Assembly: GCF_018332515.1 (NCBI RefSeq)
Contig: NZ_BOQD01000007.1
Location: forward strand, 40,772-104,771
Origin: Bacillus hominis
Lineage (GTDB): Bacteria; Bacillota; Bacilli; Bacillales; Bacillaceae_G
Direction: 5' to 3'
DNA: 64,000 nucleotides
Shown here: positions 50,058 through 60,661 of the stretch, piece after piece
Layout: each line of letters starts with the position of its first letter
Position numbering within the stretch: position 1 is the stretch's first letter
Made by a program: the position numbers and the translations under genes
The notes under the pieces: model-generated
Told to the model about the DNA's origin: nothing
Seen by the model: only the letters and a program-made list of their open reading frames with translations
Databases searched by the model: none

Positions 50058-53000
50058 ATGTCTTTAACAAATGAACAACAAGAGCGATTTCAAATTTTGC
50101 TCCAGCAGTTGCAAATACCAGACGACCTTATAAATCAATATTTACAAGGCGGTGGTATTGAAAGGCTCGTTATTGATAAAGCGAATAAAAGTTGGCATTT
50201 TGATTTACAAGTGCCACGTATTTTGCCTACAGAATTATATGAATTGCTAGAAACAAAGCTTAAGCAATCATTTTCTCATATTGCAAGAACAACATTTGCA
50301 TTAGAAACAGAGAATAAACAATTTACAGAAGAAGAAGTGAGGGCGTATTGGCCGCTTTGTACGGAACGAATTACATTTTCACCTATGTTCGCTTACTTAA
50401 AGAAGCAGCTTCCGCAGGTGAATGGAGTGAAGTTGCTAATAAATGTGAATAACGAGCTGGAGTCTACTGCTTTAAAGAAAAACGTTGCGAAACCAGTGGG
50501 GGATCAATACGAAGCTTTTGGATTCCCGCGTTTCCAGTTAGACACACATATACAGCAAAATACAGAAGAAATGCAAAAGTTTCGTGAGCAAACGCAGCAA
50601 GAAGACCGCGAGCGTGTTATACAAGCTATGGAAGAAATGGCGAAGAAGCAAGCTGAAGAAAGCAGCGTTGTGCATGAAGGACCGATTACACTCGGGTATC
50701 TTATTAAGCCGGATGAAGAGATTACACCGATGCGAGAAATTCAAGATGAAGAAAGAAGAAAAACGGTTCAAGGATATGTCTTCCATGTAGAAACGAAAGA
50801 GCTTCGTAGTGGACGTACGTTATTAACTTTAAAAATAACGGATTATACGGATTCTATTATGATCAAAATGTTCTCGCGTGACAAAGAAGATATTCCAATG
50901 CTGCAATCCTTGAAAAAAGGAATGTGGGTGAAAGCGCGTGGTTCTGTTCAAAACGATACATTCGTTCGAGATTTAGTAATGATTGCAAATGATATTAATG
51001 AAATAACAGGGCCGTCTCGTAAAGATAAAGCGCCAGAAGGCGAAAAGCGTGTAGAACTTCATCTTCACACTCCGATGAGCCAAATGGATGCTGTTACTTC
51101 TGTTTCTAAGCTCGTTGCCCAAGCAGGAAAATGGGGGCATGAGGCTATTGCAGTTACAGACCATGCTGTTGCACAGTCATTCCCAGAAGCATATTCTGCT
51201 GGTAAAAAGGCTGGAGTTAAAGTTCTATATGGTGTAGAAGCAAATTTAGTTAATGATGGTGTGCCGATAGCATATAACGAAGCACATCGTCTACTTGCAG
51301 AAGAAACATATGTTGTCTTTGACGTTGAGACAACAGGGTTATCTGCTGTATATGATACAGTCATTGAGTTAGCTGCTGTAAAGGTAAAAGGTGGCGAAAT
51401 TATTGATCGCTTTGAATCTTTCGCAAATCCGCATCAACCATTATCGGCGACGATTATTGAATTAACAGGTATTACAGATGATATGTTAACTGATGCACCA
51501 GAAGTGGACGAAGTGTTTAAAAAGTTTGAGGAATGGATGGGTGACCATACACTTGTTGCTCATAACGCAAGCTTCGATATGGGCTTTATAAATGTAGGTT
51601 TTAAAAAGGCTGGGATAGAAAAAACGAAAAATCCAGTTATTGATACGTTAGAACTTGCACGGTTCTTATTCCCAGAAATGAAAAATCATCGATTAAATAC
51701 GATGTGTAAAAAGCTTGATATTGAATTAACGCAACATCACCGTGCGATTTATGATACTGAAGCAACGGGATATTTACTTGTGAAAATGTTAAAAGATGTG
51801 ATTGAAAAGGGATTTGAATATCACGATCAATTAAACGATAGTATGGGACAAGGTGATGCATATAAACGTGGGCGCCCAAGTCATATGACATTACTTGCCA
51901 CATCAGACGTTGGATTAAAAAATTTATATAAACTTGTTTCTTATTCTCACCTGAATTACTTTTACCGTGTACCACGAGTGCCAAGGTCCCTATTAAAAAA
52001 ATATCGTGAAGGCATTATAGTAGGGACGGCTTGTGATAAAGGTGAAGTGTTTGAAGCGATGATGCAAAAAGCACCTGAAGAAGTAGAAGAAATTGCACAG
52101 TTTTATGATTATATTGAGGTTATGCCTCCAGAGGTGTTACGTCATTTAGTAGAACGTGAACTTGTTCGAGATGAAGGTCAATTAAAAACAATTATTTCTA
52201 ATTTAGTAAAACTAGGTGAGACGTTAGATAAACCAGTTGTTGCTACAGGGAACGTGCATTATTTAGATCCAGAGGATGCAATGTATCGGAAAATTTTAGT
52301 AAGTTCGCAGGGCGGAGCAAATCCTTTAAATCGCCATTCATTACCACCCGTACATTTCCGTACAACAGATGAAATGTTAGATTGTTTTTCATTCTTAGGT
52401 GAAGATACAGCAAAAGAAATTGTTGTAACGAATACACAAAAGATTGCATCATTAATTGGTGATGTTCATCCGGTAAAAGATGATCTATACACACCGAAAA
52501 TTGAAGGTGCCGACGATGAAACACGTGATATGAGTTATAAAATGGCGCGCAGTATTTATGGTGAAGAATTACCGGAAATTGTAGAGGCTCGTTTAGAAAA
52601 AGAATTGAAAAGTATTATTGGACATGGGTTCGCCGTTATTTATTTAATTTCACATAAGCTTGTGAAAAAATCGTTAGTAGATGGCTATCTGGTAGGTTCG
52701 CGTGGATCGGTAGGATCATCATTTGTTGCAACGATGATGGAAATTACAGAAGTAAATCCATTACCACCACACTATGTATGTCCAAAGTGTAAACAATCAG
52801 AGTTCTTTAATGACGGTTCTGTAGGTTCTGGTTTTGACTTACCAGATAAAGAATGTCCAACATGTAATGTTCCATACGTGAAAGATGGACATGATATTCC
52901 GTTCGAAACCTTCCTTGGATTTAAAGGAGATAAGGTGCCCGATATCGATTTGAACTTCTCCGGGGAATACCAACCACGTGCCCATAACTATACGAAAGTA

Positions 53001-54359
53001 TTGTTTGGTGAAGATTATGTATATCGTGCTGGAACGATTGGTACGGTTGCGGAAAAAACTGCTTATGGATATGTAAAAGGTTATGCAAATGATCATAATT
53101 TAACGATTCGAAATGCAGAGATTGATCGTTTAGTTTCAGGATGTACGGGTGTAAAGCGTACGACCGGACAGCATCCAGGTGGTATTATCGTTGTACCAGA
53201 TTACATGGATATTTTTGACTTTTCACCAATTCAGTTTCCGGCTGATTCAATAGGTGCTGAGTGGAGAACAACGCACTTTGACTTCCACTCAATTCATGAT
53301 AATTTATTGAAACTTGATATATTAGGACACGATGATCCGACTGTTATTCGTATGCTTCAAGATTTAAGTGGTATTGACCCGAAAACAATCCCAACGGATG
53401 ATCCAGAAGTAATGAAGATTTTCTCTGGTCCAGAATCTTTAGGGGTAACGGAAGAACAAATTAACTGTAAAACAGGTACACTTGGTATACCAGAGTTTGG
53501 TACGAAATTCGTAAGACAAATGTTAGAAGAAACGAAACCAACGACGTTTTCAGAGCTTGTCCAAATTTCTGGACTGTCCCATGGTACAGATGTATGGTTA
53601 GGTAATGCGAATGAATTAATTTATAACGGTACGTGTACACTGAGTGAAGTTATCGGTTGTCGTGATGACATCATGGTATATTTAATTTATCAAGGATTGG
53701 ATCCATCGTTAGCCTTCAAAATCATGGAGTCGGTGCGTAAAGGTAAAGGTGTACCAGAGGAATGGGAAGAGGACATGAAAAATAACAGTGTACCAGGCTG
53801 GTATATTGATTCATGTAAGAAGATTAAGTACATGTTCCCTAAAGCCCATGCGGCTGCATACGTACTTATGGCTGTACGTATCGCATACTTTAAAGTACAT
53901 TTCGCACTTTTATTCTATGCAGCATATTTTACAGTTCGTGCAGATGACTTTGATGTAGAGGCGATGGCGAAAGGCTCAGCATCCATACGTGTAAGAATTG
54001 ATGAAATTGCACAAAAAGGATTGGATGCAGCGCCGAAAGAGAAGAGTTTATTAACGGTACTAGAAATGACACTTGAAATGTGTGAGCGTGGTTATTCATT
54101 CCAAAAGGTTGATTTATACCGTTCGCATGCAACCGAATTTATAATTGATGGGGATACTTTAATTCCTCCATTTAATGCAGTGCCTGGTCTTGGTACAAAC
54201 GCAGCTTTCAGTATTGTTGAGGCTCGTAAAAATGGTGATTTCTTATCAAAAGAAGACTTACAGCAGCGCAGTAAGGTTTCTAAAACGATTATTGAGTATT
54301 TAGATAGTCAAGGTTGTCTAGGAGATTTACCGGATCAAAACCAATTGTCACTGTTTTAA
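50058..54359 (+). CDS. polC: DNA polymerase III alpha subunit, Gram-positive PolC
   Basis: PolC is the main replicative polymerase of low-GC Gram-positives and carries its own proofreading. The 1433-residue protein has, in order: an N-terminal domain, an OB fold (about 235-320), a PHP domain split around the DEDD exonuclease ([18 protein letters not shown] near 423), the polymerase core with a zinc-binding CPKC/CPTC element near 915-940, and the duplex-binding and C-terminal domains. Length is normal and no intein is seen. ATG 50058 lies nine bases after GGAAGGAGAG. Confidence 0.98.
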   Translation: MSLTNEQQERFQILLQQLQIPDDLINQYLQGGGIERLVIDKANKSWHFDLQVPRILPTELYELLETKLKQSFSHIARTTFALETENKQFTEEEVRAYWPLCTERITFSPMFAYLKKQLPQVNGVKLLINVNNELESTALKKNVAKPVGDQYEAFGFPRFQLDTHIQQNTEEMQKFREQTQQEDRERVIQAMEEMAKKQAEESSVVHEGPITLGYLIKPDEEITPMREIQDEERRKTVQGYVFHVETKELRSGRTLLTLKITDYTDSIMIKMFSRDKEDIPMLQSLKKGMWVKARGSVQNDTFVRDLVMIANDINEITGPSRKDKAPEGEKRVELHLHTPMSQMDAVTSVSKLVAQAGKWGHEAIAVTDHAVAQSFPEAYSAGKKAGVKVLYGVEANLVNDGVPIAYNEAHRLLAEETYVVFDVETTGLSAVYDTVIELAAVKVKGGEIIDRFESFANPHQPLSATIIELTGITDDMLTDAPEVDEVFKKFEEWMGDHTLVAHNASFDMGFINVGFKKAGIEKTKNPVIDTLELARFLFPEMKNHRLNTMCKKLDIELTQHHRAIYDTEATGYLLVKMLKDVIEKGFEYHDQLNDSMGQGDAYKRGRPSHMTLLATSDVGLKNLYKLVSYSHLNYFYRVPRVPRSLLKKYREGIIVGTACDKGEVFEAMMQKAPEEVEEIAQFYDYIEVMPPEVLRHLVERELVRDEGQLKTIISNLVKLGETLDKPVVATGNVHYLDPEDAMYRKILVSSQGGANPLNRHSLPPVHFRTTDEMLDCFSFLGEDTAKEIVVTNTQKIASLIGDVHPVKDDLYTPKIEGADDETRDMSYKMARSIYGEELPEIVEARLEKELKSIIGHGFAVIYLISHKLVKKSLVDGYLVGSRGSVGSSFVATMMEITEVNPLPPHYVCPKCKQSEFFNDGSVGSGFDLPDKECPTCNVPYVKDGHDIPFETFLGFKGDKVPDIDLNFSGEYQPRAHNYTKVLFGEDYVYRAGTIGTVAEKTAYGYVKGYANDHNLTIRNAEIDRLVSGCTGVKRTTGQHPGGIIVVPDYMDIFDFSPIQFPADSIGAEWRTTHFDFHSIHDNLLKLDILGHDDPTVIRMLQDLSGIDPKTIPTDDPEVMKIFSGPESLGVTEEQINCKTGTLGIPEFGTKFVRQMLEETKPTTFSELVQISGLSHGTDVWLGNANELIYNGTCTLSEVIGCRDDIMVYLIYQGLDPSLAFKIMESVRKGKGVPEEWEEDMKNNSVPGWYIDSCKKIKYMFPKAHAAAYVLMAVRIAYFKVHFALLFYAAYFTVRADDFDVEAMAKGSASIRVRIDEIAQKGLDAAPKEKSLLTVLEMTLEMCERGYSFQKVDLYRSHATEFIIDGDTLIPPFNAVPGLGTNAAFSIVEARKNGDFLSKEDLQQRSKVSKTIIEYLDSQGCLGDLPDQNQLSLF

Positions 54360-54375
54360 TAGGTAGGAAAAGTCT

Positions 54376-54404
54376 TTGCAAATCAATATTTGCTATGGTA
54401 TACT
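54376..54404 (+). promoter_or_regulatory. SigA promoter of the rimP-nusA-infB operon
   Basis: TTGCAA (54376-54381) and TATACT (54399-54404) are exactly 17 bases apart, 16 bases after the polC stop. The predicted leader to rimP is about 280 nt. Confidence 0.75.
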
Positions 54405-54410
54405 ATAAAC

Positions 54411-54692
54411 CGAGATAACCATGTCATGTATATTTTGTGAAAAAGAGAGTGGGGAAACCCACTCTTTCGTGTTACTATCTACATTTTGTTTATGTAGATA
54501 GTAAAGATATTTCTGTCGTATATACATATTTTGTTACAAGTTTTACTTCTTAAATTTGGTAATACTAAGACAGATATTCCCTGCTTAACGGCAGGGGCTT
54601 TTGTTAGCTAACGAGAAAGAATAAGATAGACCGTCTTTATGAACGGGATCTTTTCTTGTAAATGGTACATGGCGGCAGGAAGGAGGCTGTTT
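54411..54692 (+). promoter_or_regulatory. Long structured leader of the nusA operon with candidate attenuators
   Basis: Three hairpins lie between the promoter and rimP. AGAGTGGG (54446-54453) pairs with CCCACTCT (54458-54465) and is followed by an interrupted T-run. TTACTATCTACAT (54472-54484) pairs perfectly with ATGTAGATAGTAA (54492-54504). CCCTGC (54579-54584) pairs with GCAGGG (54591-54596), followed by CTTTTGTT. The first and third resemble weak intrinsic terminators. B. subtilis NusA is reported to autoregulate by NusA-stimulated termination upstream of its operon, which this leader would suit. No gene is seen in the stretch. Confidence 0.6.
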
Positions 54693-55163
54693 ATGGATAA
54701 GAAAGTCACAGAAGTTGTAGAAGCATTTGCGCAGCCAATCGTTGAAGAGTTAAATCTTGAACTTGTAGATGTAGAGTATGTGCAAGAAGGACAAGACTGG
54801 TTCTTACGCGTATTCATCGATTCTGAAAAGGGAGTCGACATTGAAGAATGCGGTGCGGTAAGTGAACGTTTAAGCGAAGCTTTAGATAAAGAGGATCCAA
54901 TTCCTCATCTTTACTTTTTGGATGTATCATCTCCTGGAGCGGAACGCCCATTAAAGAAAGAGAAAGACTTCCAGCAAGCGGTAGGAAAACAAGTGGCAAT
55001 TAAAACATATGAGCCGATTGATGGTGAGAAGATGTTTGAAGGAAAGTTACTTTCCTACGACGGTACTACAATTACACTACTATTAACAATTAAAACACGT
55101 AAAAAAGAAATCCAAATTCCAATGGATAAAGTTGCAAATGCGCGACTTGCTGTTACGTTTTAG
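54693..55163 (+). CDS. rimP: Ribosome maturation factor RimP
   Basis: RimP binds early 30S intermediates and helps S12 join. The 156-residue protein has an N-terminal alpha-beta domain ([21 protein letters not shown]) and a C-terminal Sm-like barrel. The conserved [13 protein letters not shown] segment lies between them. ATG 54693 follows AAGGAGG; a longer in-frame extension from 54639 has no family similarity. nusA begins 17 nt after its stop. Confidence 0.96.
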   Translation: MDKKVTEVVEAFAQPIVEELNLELVDVEYVQEGQDWFLRVFIDSEKGVDIEECGAVSERLSEALDKEDPIPHLYFLDVSSPGAERPLKKEKDFQQAVGKQVAIKTYEPIDGEKMFEGKLLSYDGTTITLLLTIKTRKKEIQIPMDKVANARLAVTF

Positions 55164-55180
55164 TAAGAAGGGGGATCTTC

Positions 55181-56287
55181 ATGAGCACTGAGTTGTTAGA
55201 TGCTTTGCTCGTATTAGAGTCAGAAAAAGGTATTAGTAAAGATATTATTATTGATGCGATTGAAGCAGCATTAATCTCTGCTTATAAACGCAATTTTAAC
55301 CAAGCACAAAACGTTCGTGTGAGCTTTAACCCACAAGTGGGAACAATTCAAGTTTTAGCACGTAAGGACGTTGTGGATAATGTATTTGATCCACGTCTTG
55401 AAATCTCTGTAGAAGAGGCAAGACAAATTAATCCAAACTACCAAGATGGCGACGTACTAGAAATTGAAGTAACGCCAAAAGATTTTGGTCGTATTGCAGC
55501 GCAAACTGCCAAACAAGTTGTAACACAACGAGTTCGTGAGGCAGAACGTGGTGTTATCTACTCAGAATTTAGTGATCGTGAAGAAGACATTATGGTTGGT
55601 ATTGTACAGCGCCAAGATGCTCGTTTCATCTATGTAAGCTTAGGTAAAGTAGAAGCTTTATTACCTGTAAGTGAGCAAATGCCAAATGAGCAATATAAAC
55701 CACATGATCGTATTCGCGTATTTATTACAAAAGTAGAAAAGACAACAAAAGGACCACAAATTTACGTATCACGTACACATCCTGGTCTTTTAAAACGTTT
55801 ATTCGAAATGGAAGTTCCAGAAATTTATGATGGAACTGTAGAAATTCGCTCTGTAGCACGTGAAGCAGGCGACCGTTCTAAAATTTCTGTATATGCAGAG
55901 AATATGGATGTTGATCCAGTAGGTTCTTGTGTAGGACCGAAAGGACAACGTGTACAACGCGTTGTAGATGAACTAAAAGGTGAAAAGATTGACATCGTTC
56001 GCTGGTCGAATGACCCAGTTGAATATGTTGCAAATGCTTTAAGTCCATCACAGGTTGTTAAAGTACTTGTAGATGAAGAAGAGAAAGCAACAACTGTTGT
56101 TGTTCCAGACCACCAGCTTTCATTAGCGATTGGTAAGCGTGGACAAAATGCGCGTCTTGCAGCTAAATTAACAGGCTGGAAAATTGATATTAAAAGTGAG
56201 TCTGATGCGAAACAACTTGGTATTGTGACAGAAGAAGATAGCGTAATCGCATTCGGATTCGATTCAGTTGAAGACGAAATCGAATAG
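55181..56287 (+). CDS. nusA: Transcription elongation and termination factor NusA
   Basis: NusA binds RNA polymerase, lengthens pauses and promotes hairpin-dependent termination. The 368-residue protein has the N-terminal polymerase-binding domain (about 1-125), an S1 domain (about 135-200), then two KH domains (about 200-345) with GPKGQRVQRVV and GKRGQNARLAAKL loops. It lacks the C-terminal acidic repeats of enterobacterial NusA, as is normal in Firmicutes. Its operon leader carries candidate attenuators. Confidence 0.98.
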   Translation: MSTELLDALLVLESEKGISKDIIIDAIEAALISAYKRNFNQAQNVRVSFNPQVGTIQVLARKDVVDNVFDPRLEISVEEARQINPNYQDGDVLEIEVTPKDFGRIAAQTAKQVVTQRVREAERGVIYSEFSDREEDIMVGIVQRQDARFIYVSLGKVEALLPVSEQMPNEQYKPHDRIRVFITKVEKTTKGPQIYVSRTHPGLLKRLFEMEVPEIYDGTVEIRSVAREAGDRSKISVYAENMDVDPVGSCVGPKGQRVQRVVDELKGEKIDIVRWSNDPVEYVANALSPSQVVKVLVDEEEKATTVVVPDHQLSLAIGKRGQNARLAAKLTGWKIDIKSESDAKQLGIVTEEDSVIAFGFDSVEDEIE

Positions 56288-56298
56288 AGGTGATGAGT

Positions 56299-56571
56299 AT
56301 GAGCAATCGAAAAGTTCCGTTACGAAAATGTATTGCGACGCAAGAGATGAAATCAAAACGAGAGCTCGTTCGCATTGTTCGTTCCAAAGAGGGCGAAGTG
56401 TCTATTGATTTATCAGGAAAAAAATCAGGACGAGGTGCATATTTGTCAAAAGATAAAGAAAGCATTATTCAAGCCCAAAAGAAAAATATTTTGGAACATC
56501 ATCTAAAAGCGAAAATCGACAGTTCTCTGTACGAAGAGCTTCTTGAGCTTATTGAGAAGGAGTCGAAATAA
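56299..56571 (+). CDS. rnpM: YlxR family RNA-binding protein RnpM
   Basis: YlxR is a small basic protein reported in B. subtilis to bind RNase P RNA and modulate the enzyme (renamed RnpM); it has also been linked to gene regulation. The 90-residue sequence has the family's RKVPLRKCIATQEMKSKREL and SGRGAYLSKD motifs. ATG 56299 follows AGAGGTGA. In-frame GTG 56290 and ATG 56293 overlap that site. Its stop abuts the rplGA start, with no gap. Confidence 0.92.
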   Translation: MSNRKVPLRKCIATQEMKSKRELVRIVRSKEGEVSIDLSGKKSGRGAYLSKDKESIIQAQKKNILEHHLKAKIDSSLYEELLELIEKESK

Positions 56572-56883
56572 GTGTCCGATTGGAAATCGTTTTTAGGACT
56601 AGCAAACCGCGCTCGAAAAATTATTTCGGGTGAAGAACTCGTTTTAAAAGAAGTACGAAGTGGCAAAGCAAAGCTAGTATTGCTTTCTGAAGATGCGTCA
56701 GCGAACACTACAAAACGTATCATTGATAAAACCACGTACTACAACATACCAATGAGAAAAGTCGAAAATCGACAACAATTAGGGCATGCGATTGGGAGAG
56801 ACGAGCGAGTCGTTGTAGCTGTGTTAGATGAAGGCTTTGCGAAAAAGCTACGTAGCATGCTCGATACAAATTACCGGGGGTGA
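56572..56883 (+). CDS. rplGA: L7Ae-family K-turn-binding protein YlxQ
   Basis: This 103-residue protein belongs to the L7Ae/L30e/S12e family and binds kink-turn RNA in vitro; its cellular role is not established. The RNA-contacting [20 protein letters not shown] and [13 protein letters not shown] segments are readable. The GTG start immediately follows the rnpM stop, with AAGGAG inside the end of rnpM. It is co-transcribed with nusA and infB, as across Firmicutes. Confidence 0.92.
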   Translation: MSDWKSFLGLANRARKIISGEELVLKEVRSGKAKLVLLSEDASANTTKRIIDKTTYYNIPMRKVENRQQLGHAIGRDERVVVAVLDEGFAKKLRSMLDTNYRG

Positions 56884-56887
56884 AGGT

Positions 56888-58954
56888 ATGAGTAAAATTC
56901 GAGTACATGAATATGCAAAAAAAAATAATATCTCAAGTAAAGATCTTATGACAAAACTAAAAGAGATGAATATCGAGGTTTCGAATCATATGACAATGTT
57001 AGAAGATGAAGTAGTAAACAAATTAGATAATCAATATAGCACTGAAGCAGAAAAACCTTCTGTTGCAGATGAGTTTGAAGTAGAAGAGAAAGTTGTTCGC
57101 AGTAAAAAGAACAGCAATAAGAAGAAGAAAAAAGGCAAAGGAAATGAAGACAAACGTCAAGATAACTTTGCTGGAAGACAACAAACGCAAATAGTAGAAA
57201 CACCAGATAAAATTACTTTCTCTGGAAGCCTTACAGTAGGTGACCTTGCTAAAAAGTTAAGCAAAGAGCCATCTGAAATTATTAAAAAGCTCTTCATGCT
57301 AGGAATTATGGCGACAATTAACCAAGACTTAGATAAAGATACAATTGAGTTAATTGCTACTGATTATGGTATTGAAGTAGAAGAAGAAGTAGTTGTAAGT
57401 GAAACTGAATTTGAAACATTCATCGATGAGCAAGAGGATGAAGAAAACTTAAAAGAACGTCCAGCTGTTGTTACAATTATGGGACACGTTGACCATGGTA
57501 AAACAACATTGCTTGACTCTATCCGTAATTCAAAAGTAACTGCTGGCGAAGCTGGTGGAATTACTCAGCATATCGGTGCATACCAAGTTGATGTAAATGA
57601 TAAGAAAATTACATTCTTAGATACACCAGGTCACGCGGCATTTACAACAATGCGTGCTCGTGGTGCACAAGTAACAGATATTACAATTCTTGTTGTTGCA
57701 GCTGATGACGGTGTTATGCCACAAACAGTTGAAGCGATTAGCCATGCGAAAGCAGCTGGAGTACCAATTATTGTTGCTGTGAATAAAATGGATAAACCAG
57801 CGGCAAATCCTGATCGTGTAATGCAAGAATTAACAGAATATGAATTAGTTCCAGAAGCTTGGGGCGGAGACACGATTTTCGTACCAATTTCTGCAATTCA
57901 AGGCGAGGGAATTGACAACTTGCTAGAAATGATTCTTCTTGTGAGTGAAGTAGAAGAATATAAAGCAAATCCAAATCGCTATGCAACTGGTACTGTAATT
58001 GAAGCACAGCTTGATAAAGGTAAAGGAACTATCGCGACATTACTTGTTCAAAACGGTACACTTCGAGTTGGAGATCCAATTGTTGTTGGAACATCATTCG
58101 GTCGTGTTCGTGCAATGGTAAGTGATATTGGTCGTCGTGTAAAAGTTGCTGGTCCATCAACTCCTGTTGAAATTACAGGTTTAAATGAAGTACCACAAGC
58201 GGGAGATCGTTTCATGGCATTCGCTGATGAGAAGAAAGCTCGTCAAATCGGTGAATCACGTGCACAAGAAGCGTTAGTTGCACAACGTGGTGAGAAATCT
58301 AAATTAAGCCTTGAAGATTTATTCCAACAAATCCAAGAGGGCGATGTAAAAGAAATTAACTTAATTGTGAAAGCAGACGTACAAGGTTCTGTAGAAGCAA
58401 TGGCAGCATCACTTCGTAAAATTGATGTTGAAGGCGTAAAAGTGAAAATTATCCATACAGGCGTAGGTGCGATTACAGAATCTGATGTTATTTTAGCTTC
58501 TGCATCTAATGCAATTATAATTGGATTTAACGTACGCCCTGATGTGAATGCGAAGCGTACAGCTGAATTAGAGAACGTTGATGTTCGTTTACACCGTATT
58601 ATCTATAAAGCAATCGAAGAAATCGAATCAGCAATGCAAGGTATGCTGGATCCAGAATTCGAAGAAAAAGTAATCGGTCAAGCGGAAGTTCGTCAAACGT
58701 TCAAAGTAACAAAAGTTGGAACGATCGCAGGTTGTTACGTAATAGACGGTAAAATTACACGTGATAGTGGCGTTCGTATTATCCGTGATGGCGTAGTAGT
58801 TTTCGAAGGGCAACTTGATACGTTAAAACGTTTCAAAGACGACGTAAAAGAAGTTGCACAAAACTATGAGTGTGGTATTACAATTGAGAGATATAATGAT
58901 CTTAAAGAAGGGGACATCATTGAAGCATACGTTATGGAAGAAGTGAAGCGATGA
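56888..58954 (+). CDS. infB: Translation initiation factor IF-2
   Basis: IF-2 brings formyl-Met-tRNA to the 30S subunit and promotes subunit joining. The 688-residue protein has an N-terminal IF2N motif (3-50), a short lysine-rich disordered linker (about 70-100), a second IF2N motif, then the GTPase domain with GHVDHGKT (199-206), DTPGH and NKMD, and beta-barrel domains ending in the tRNA-binding C2. ATG 56888 follows GGGGGTGAAGG; the frame upstream overlaps rplGA. It partners functionally with Fmt at the window start. Confidence 0.98.
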   Translation: MSKIRVHEYAKKNNISSKDLMTKLKEMNIEVSNHMTMLEDEVVNKLDNQYSTEAEKPSVADEFEVEEKVVRSKKNSNKKKKKGKGNEDKRQDNFAGRQQTQIVETPDKITFSGSLTVGDLAKKLSKEPSEIIKKLFMLGIMATINQDLDKDTIELIATDYGIEVEEEVVVSETEFETFIDEQEDEENLKERPAVVTIMGHVDHGKTTLLDSIRNSKVTAGEAGGITQHIGAYQVDVNDKKITFLDTPGHAAFTTMRARGAQVTDITILVVAADDGVMPQTVEAISHAKAAGVPIIVAVNKMDKPAANPDRVMQELTEYELVPEAWGGDTIFVPISAIQGEGIDNLLEMILLVSEVEEYKANPNRYATGTVIEAQLDKGKGTIATLLVQNGTLRVGDPIVVGTSFGRVRAMVSDIGRRVKVAGPSTPVEITGLNEVPQAGDRFMAFADEKKARQIGESRAQEALVAQRGEKSKLSLEDLFQQIQEGDVKEINLIVKADVQGSVEAMAASLRKIDVEGVKVKIIHTGVGAITESDVILASASNAIIIGFNVRPDVNAKRTAELENVDVRLHRIIYKAIEEIESAMQGMLDPEFEEKVIGQAEVRQTFKVTKVGTIAGCYVIDGKITRDSGVRIIRDGVVVFEGQLDTLKRFKDDVKEVAQNYECGITIERYNDLKEGDIIEAYVMEEVKR

Positions 58955-59232
58955 TTATCGCTTCACTCTCATTCGAGTGTATGATTTACGATGTGCATTC
59001 TTTAAAAGAGAAACGAGCAATTTTGCAACGTGTGTTAACTCGTGTGAAACAGCGCTATAATGTAGCTGTTTCTGAAGTTGGGCATCAAGATGTATGGCAA
59101 CGTACAGAAATTGCAATTGTTTCCGTATCCTCAAATCGTGTTGTCTGTGAAAAAGAAATGAATCGTGTACTTGAGTATATCGATTCATTTCCTGAAATTG
59201 AACGTACGATAACACATTTGGAATGGTATTGA
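58951..59232 (+). CDS. ylxP: DUF503 family protein YlxP (function unknown)
   Basis: This 93-residue protein belongs to DUF503, found next to infB and rbfA in most Firmicutes. The sequence [20 protein letters not shown] and [17 protein letters not shown] is typical. It is predicted to be a small ferredoxin-like alpha-beta fold. The four-base overlap with infB suggests translational coupling and a role near ribosome assembly or initiation, but I know of no proven function. Confidence 0.9.
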   Translation: MIIASLSFECMIYDVHSLKEKRAILQRVLTRVKQRYNVAVSEVGHQDVWQRTEIAIVSVSSNRVVCEKEMNRVLEYIDSFPEIERTITHLEWY

Positions 59233-59247
59233 ATGAGGTGAAGAGTT

Positions 59248-59604
59248 ATGAAATTACGTGCGAACCGTGTGGGCGAGCAAATGAAAAAAGAATTAGGCGA
59301 CATTATCAGTCGTAAAATTAAAGACCCACGTATTGGATTTGTTACAGTAACAGATGTACAAGTAAGTGGAGATTTACAAATTGCTAAAGTATACATTTCT
59401 GTTTTAGGTGACGAAGAACAGAAAGAAAATACATTAAAAGGTTTAGCGAAGGCAAAAGGCTTTATTCGTTCAGAAATTGGCCAACGTATTCGTCTTCGTA
59501 AAACACCAGAAATTACCTTTGAGTTCGATGAGTCTATCGGATATGGTCATCGAATTGATACACTTTTACATGAAATTAATAAAGACGGTAAACGTGAAGA
59601 ATAA
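59248..59604 (+). CDS. rbfA: 30S ribosome-binding factor RbfA
   Basis: RbfA binds the immature 30S subunit near helix 1 of 16S rRNA and aids cold-sensitive maturation. The 118-residue KH-type protein has [20 protein letters not shown] and the C-terminal [14 protein letters not shown] signatures. GAGGTGAAG precedes the ATG. It ends the rimP-to-rbfA operon, closed by a strong terminator. Confidence 0.97.
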
Positions 59605-59632
59605 TGGATAGACATTTGTCTATCCATTTTTT
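59603..59632 (+). terminator. Terminator of the rimP-rbfA operon
   Basis: AATGGATAGACA (59603-59614) pairs with TGTCTATCCATT (59617-59628) and is followed by Ts. The 5' arm overlaps the last bases of the rbfA stop. Confidence 0.9.
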
Positions 59633-59694
59633 CAATGTAAAATAAGTTTTGCATAATTACAATTACTACAGAAGAATAACGATGAGGTGAATAT

Positions 59695-60618
59695 ATGGAA
59701 GGTGTAGTATTATTACATAAGCCAAAGGGAATGACATCACATGATTGTGTGTTCAAATTAAGAAAGATATTGCGTGAGAAACGAATTGGTCATACAGGGA
59801 CACTGGATCCAGATGTAACAGGAGTATTACCTATTTGCGTTGGGCGTGCAACAAAAATTGCGCAATTTTTGACAAGTGAAACAAAAACATACGAAGGTGA
59901 AGTGACATTAGGGTTTTCAACAACAACAGAAGATGCTTCTGGTGAAGTTGTGGAGAAACAAGATGTAAATCGTGTCATTACACGTAAAGAAGTAGAAGAG
60001 GTACTAGCAGAACTAACAGGGACAATTGAACAAATGCCACCGATGTTCTCAGCTGTAAAAGTAAATGGGAAAAAACTATACGAATATGCAAGAGCAGGAC
60101 AAGAAGTTGAGCGTCCAGTTCGTACAATTACAATTCATGAATTTGTATTACTTGATGAACGCGATGTTTTTGAAGGGGAAAACATTTCATTCCGTTTCCG
60201 TGTAACGTGTAGTAAAGGAACATATGTAAGAACATTAGCAGTAATGATTGGTGAAAAACTTGGTTTTCCATCACATATGTCTCACCTTGTAAGAACAGCA
60301 TCGGGTGAATTTTTACTAGAAAATTGCATATCATTTGAAGAAATTGAAGAAAACGTGCAAAATGGAACAGTAGAGTCTATCTTCATTTCAATTGATGAAG
60401 CGTTAAGTAAGTTTCCCAAAATGGTTGTAGATGAAAAGCAAGCTGAAAAAATAAAGAATGGTATGTTCTTAAAGAATGAACTAGAAATAACAGCACCATT
60501 TATTACAGTATTTGATAAAAATGATCGTTGCTTAGCAATTTTTGAGCATCACCCGAAACAACCTGGTATGCTAAAGCCGATGAAAGTACTTGTGAATAAT
60601 CAAGAACTAAAGCTATAA
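59695..60618 (+). CDS. truB: tRNA pseudouridine-55 synthase
   Basis: TruB makes pseudouridine 55 in the T-loop of tRNA. The 307-residue protein has the catalytic Asp38 in GHTGTLDPDVTGVLP, the KPKGMTSHD start, and a C-terminal PUA domain (about 235-305). GAGGTGA precedes the ATG. It is separated from rbfA by a terminator, and from ribF by 43 nt with no terminator seen. Confidence 0.97.
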   Translation: MEGVVLLHKPKGMTSHDCVFKLRKILREKRIGHTGTLDPDVTGVLPICVGRATKIAQFLTSETKTYEGEVTLGFSTTTEDASGEVVEKQDVNRVITRKEVEEVLAELTGTIEQMPPMFSAVKVNGKKLYEYARAGQEVERPVRTITIHEFVLLDERDVFEGENISFRFRVTCSKGTYVRTLAVMIGEKLGFPSHMSHLVRTASGEFLLENCISFEEIEENVQNGTVESIFISIDEALSKFPKMVVDEKQAEKIKNGMFLKNELEITAPFITVFDKNDRCLAIFEHHPKQPGMLKPMKVLVNNQELKL

Positions 60619-60661
60619 TGAATTATTGGAAGGATTATTACAGAAAAAGGTGAATGCAAGC

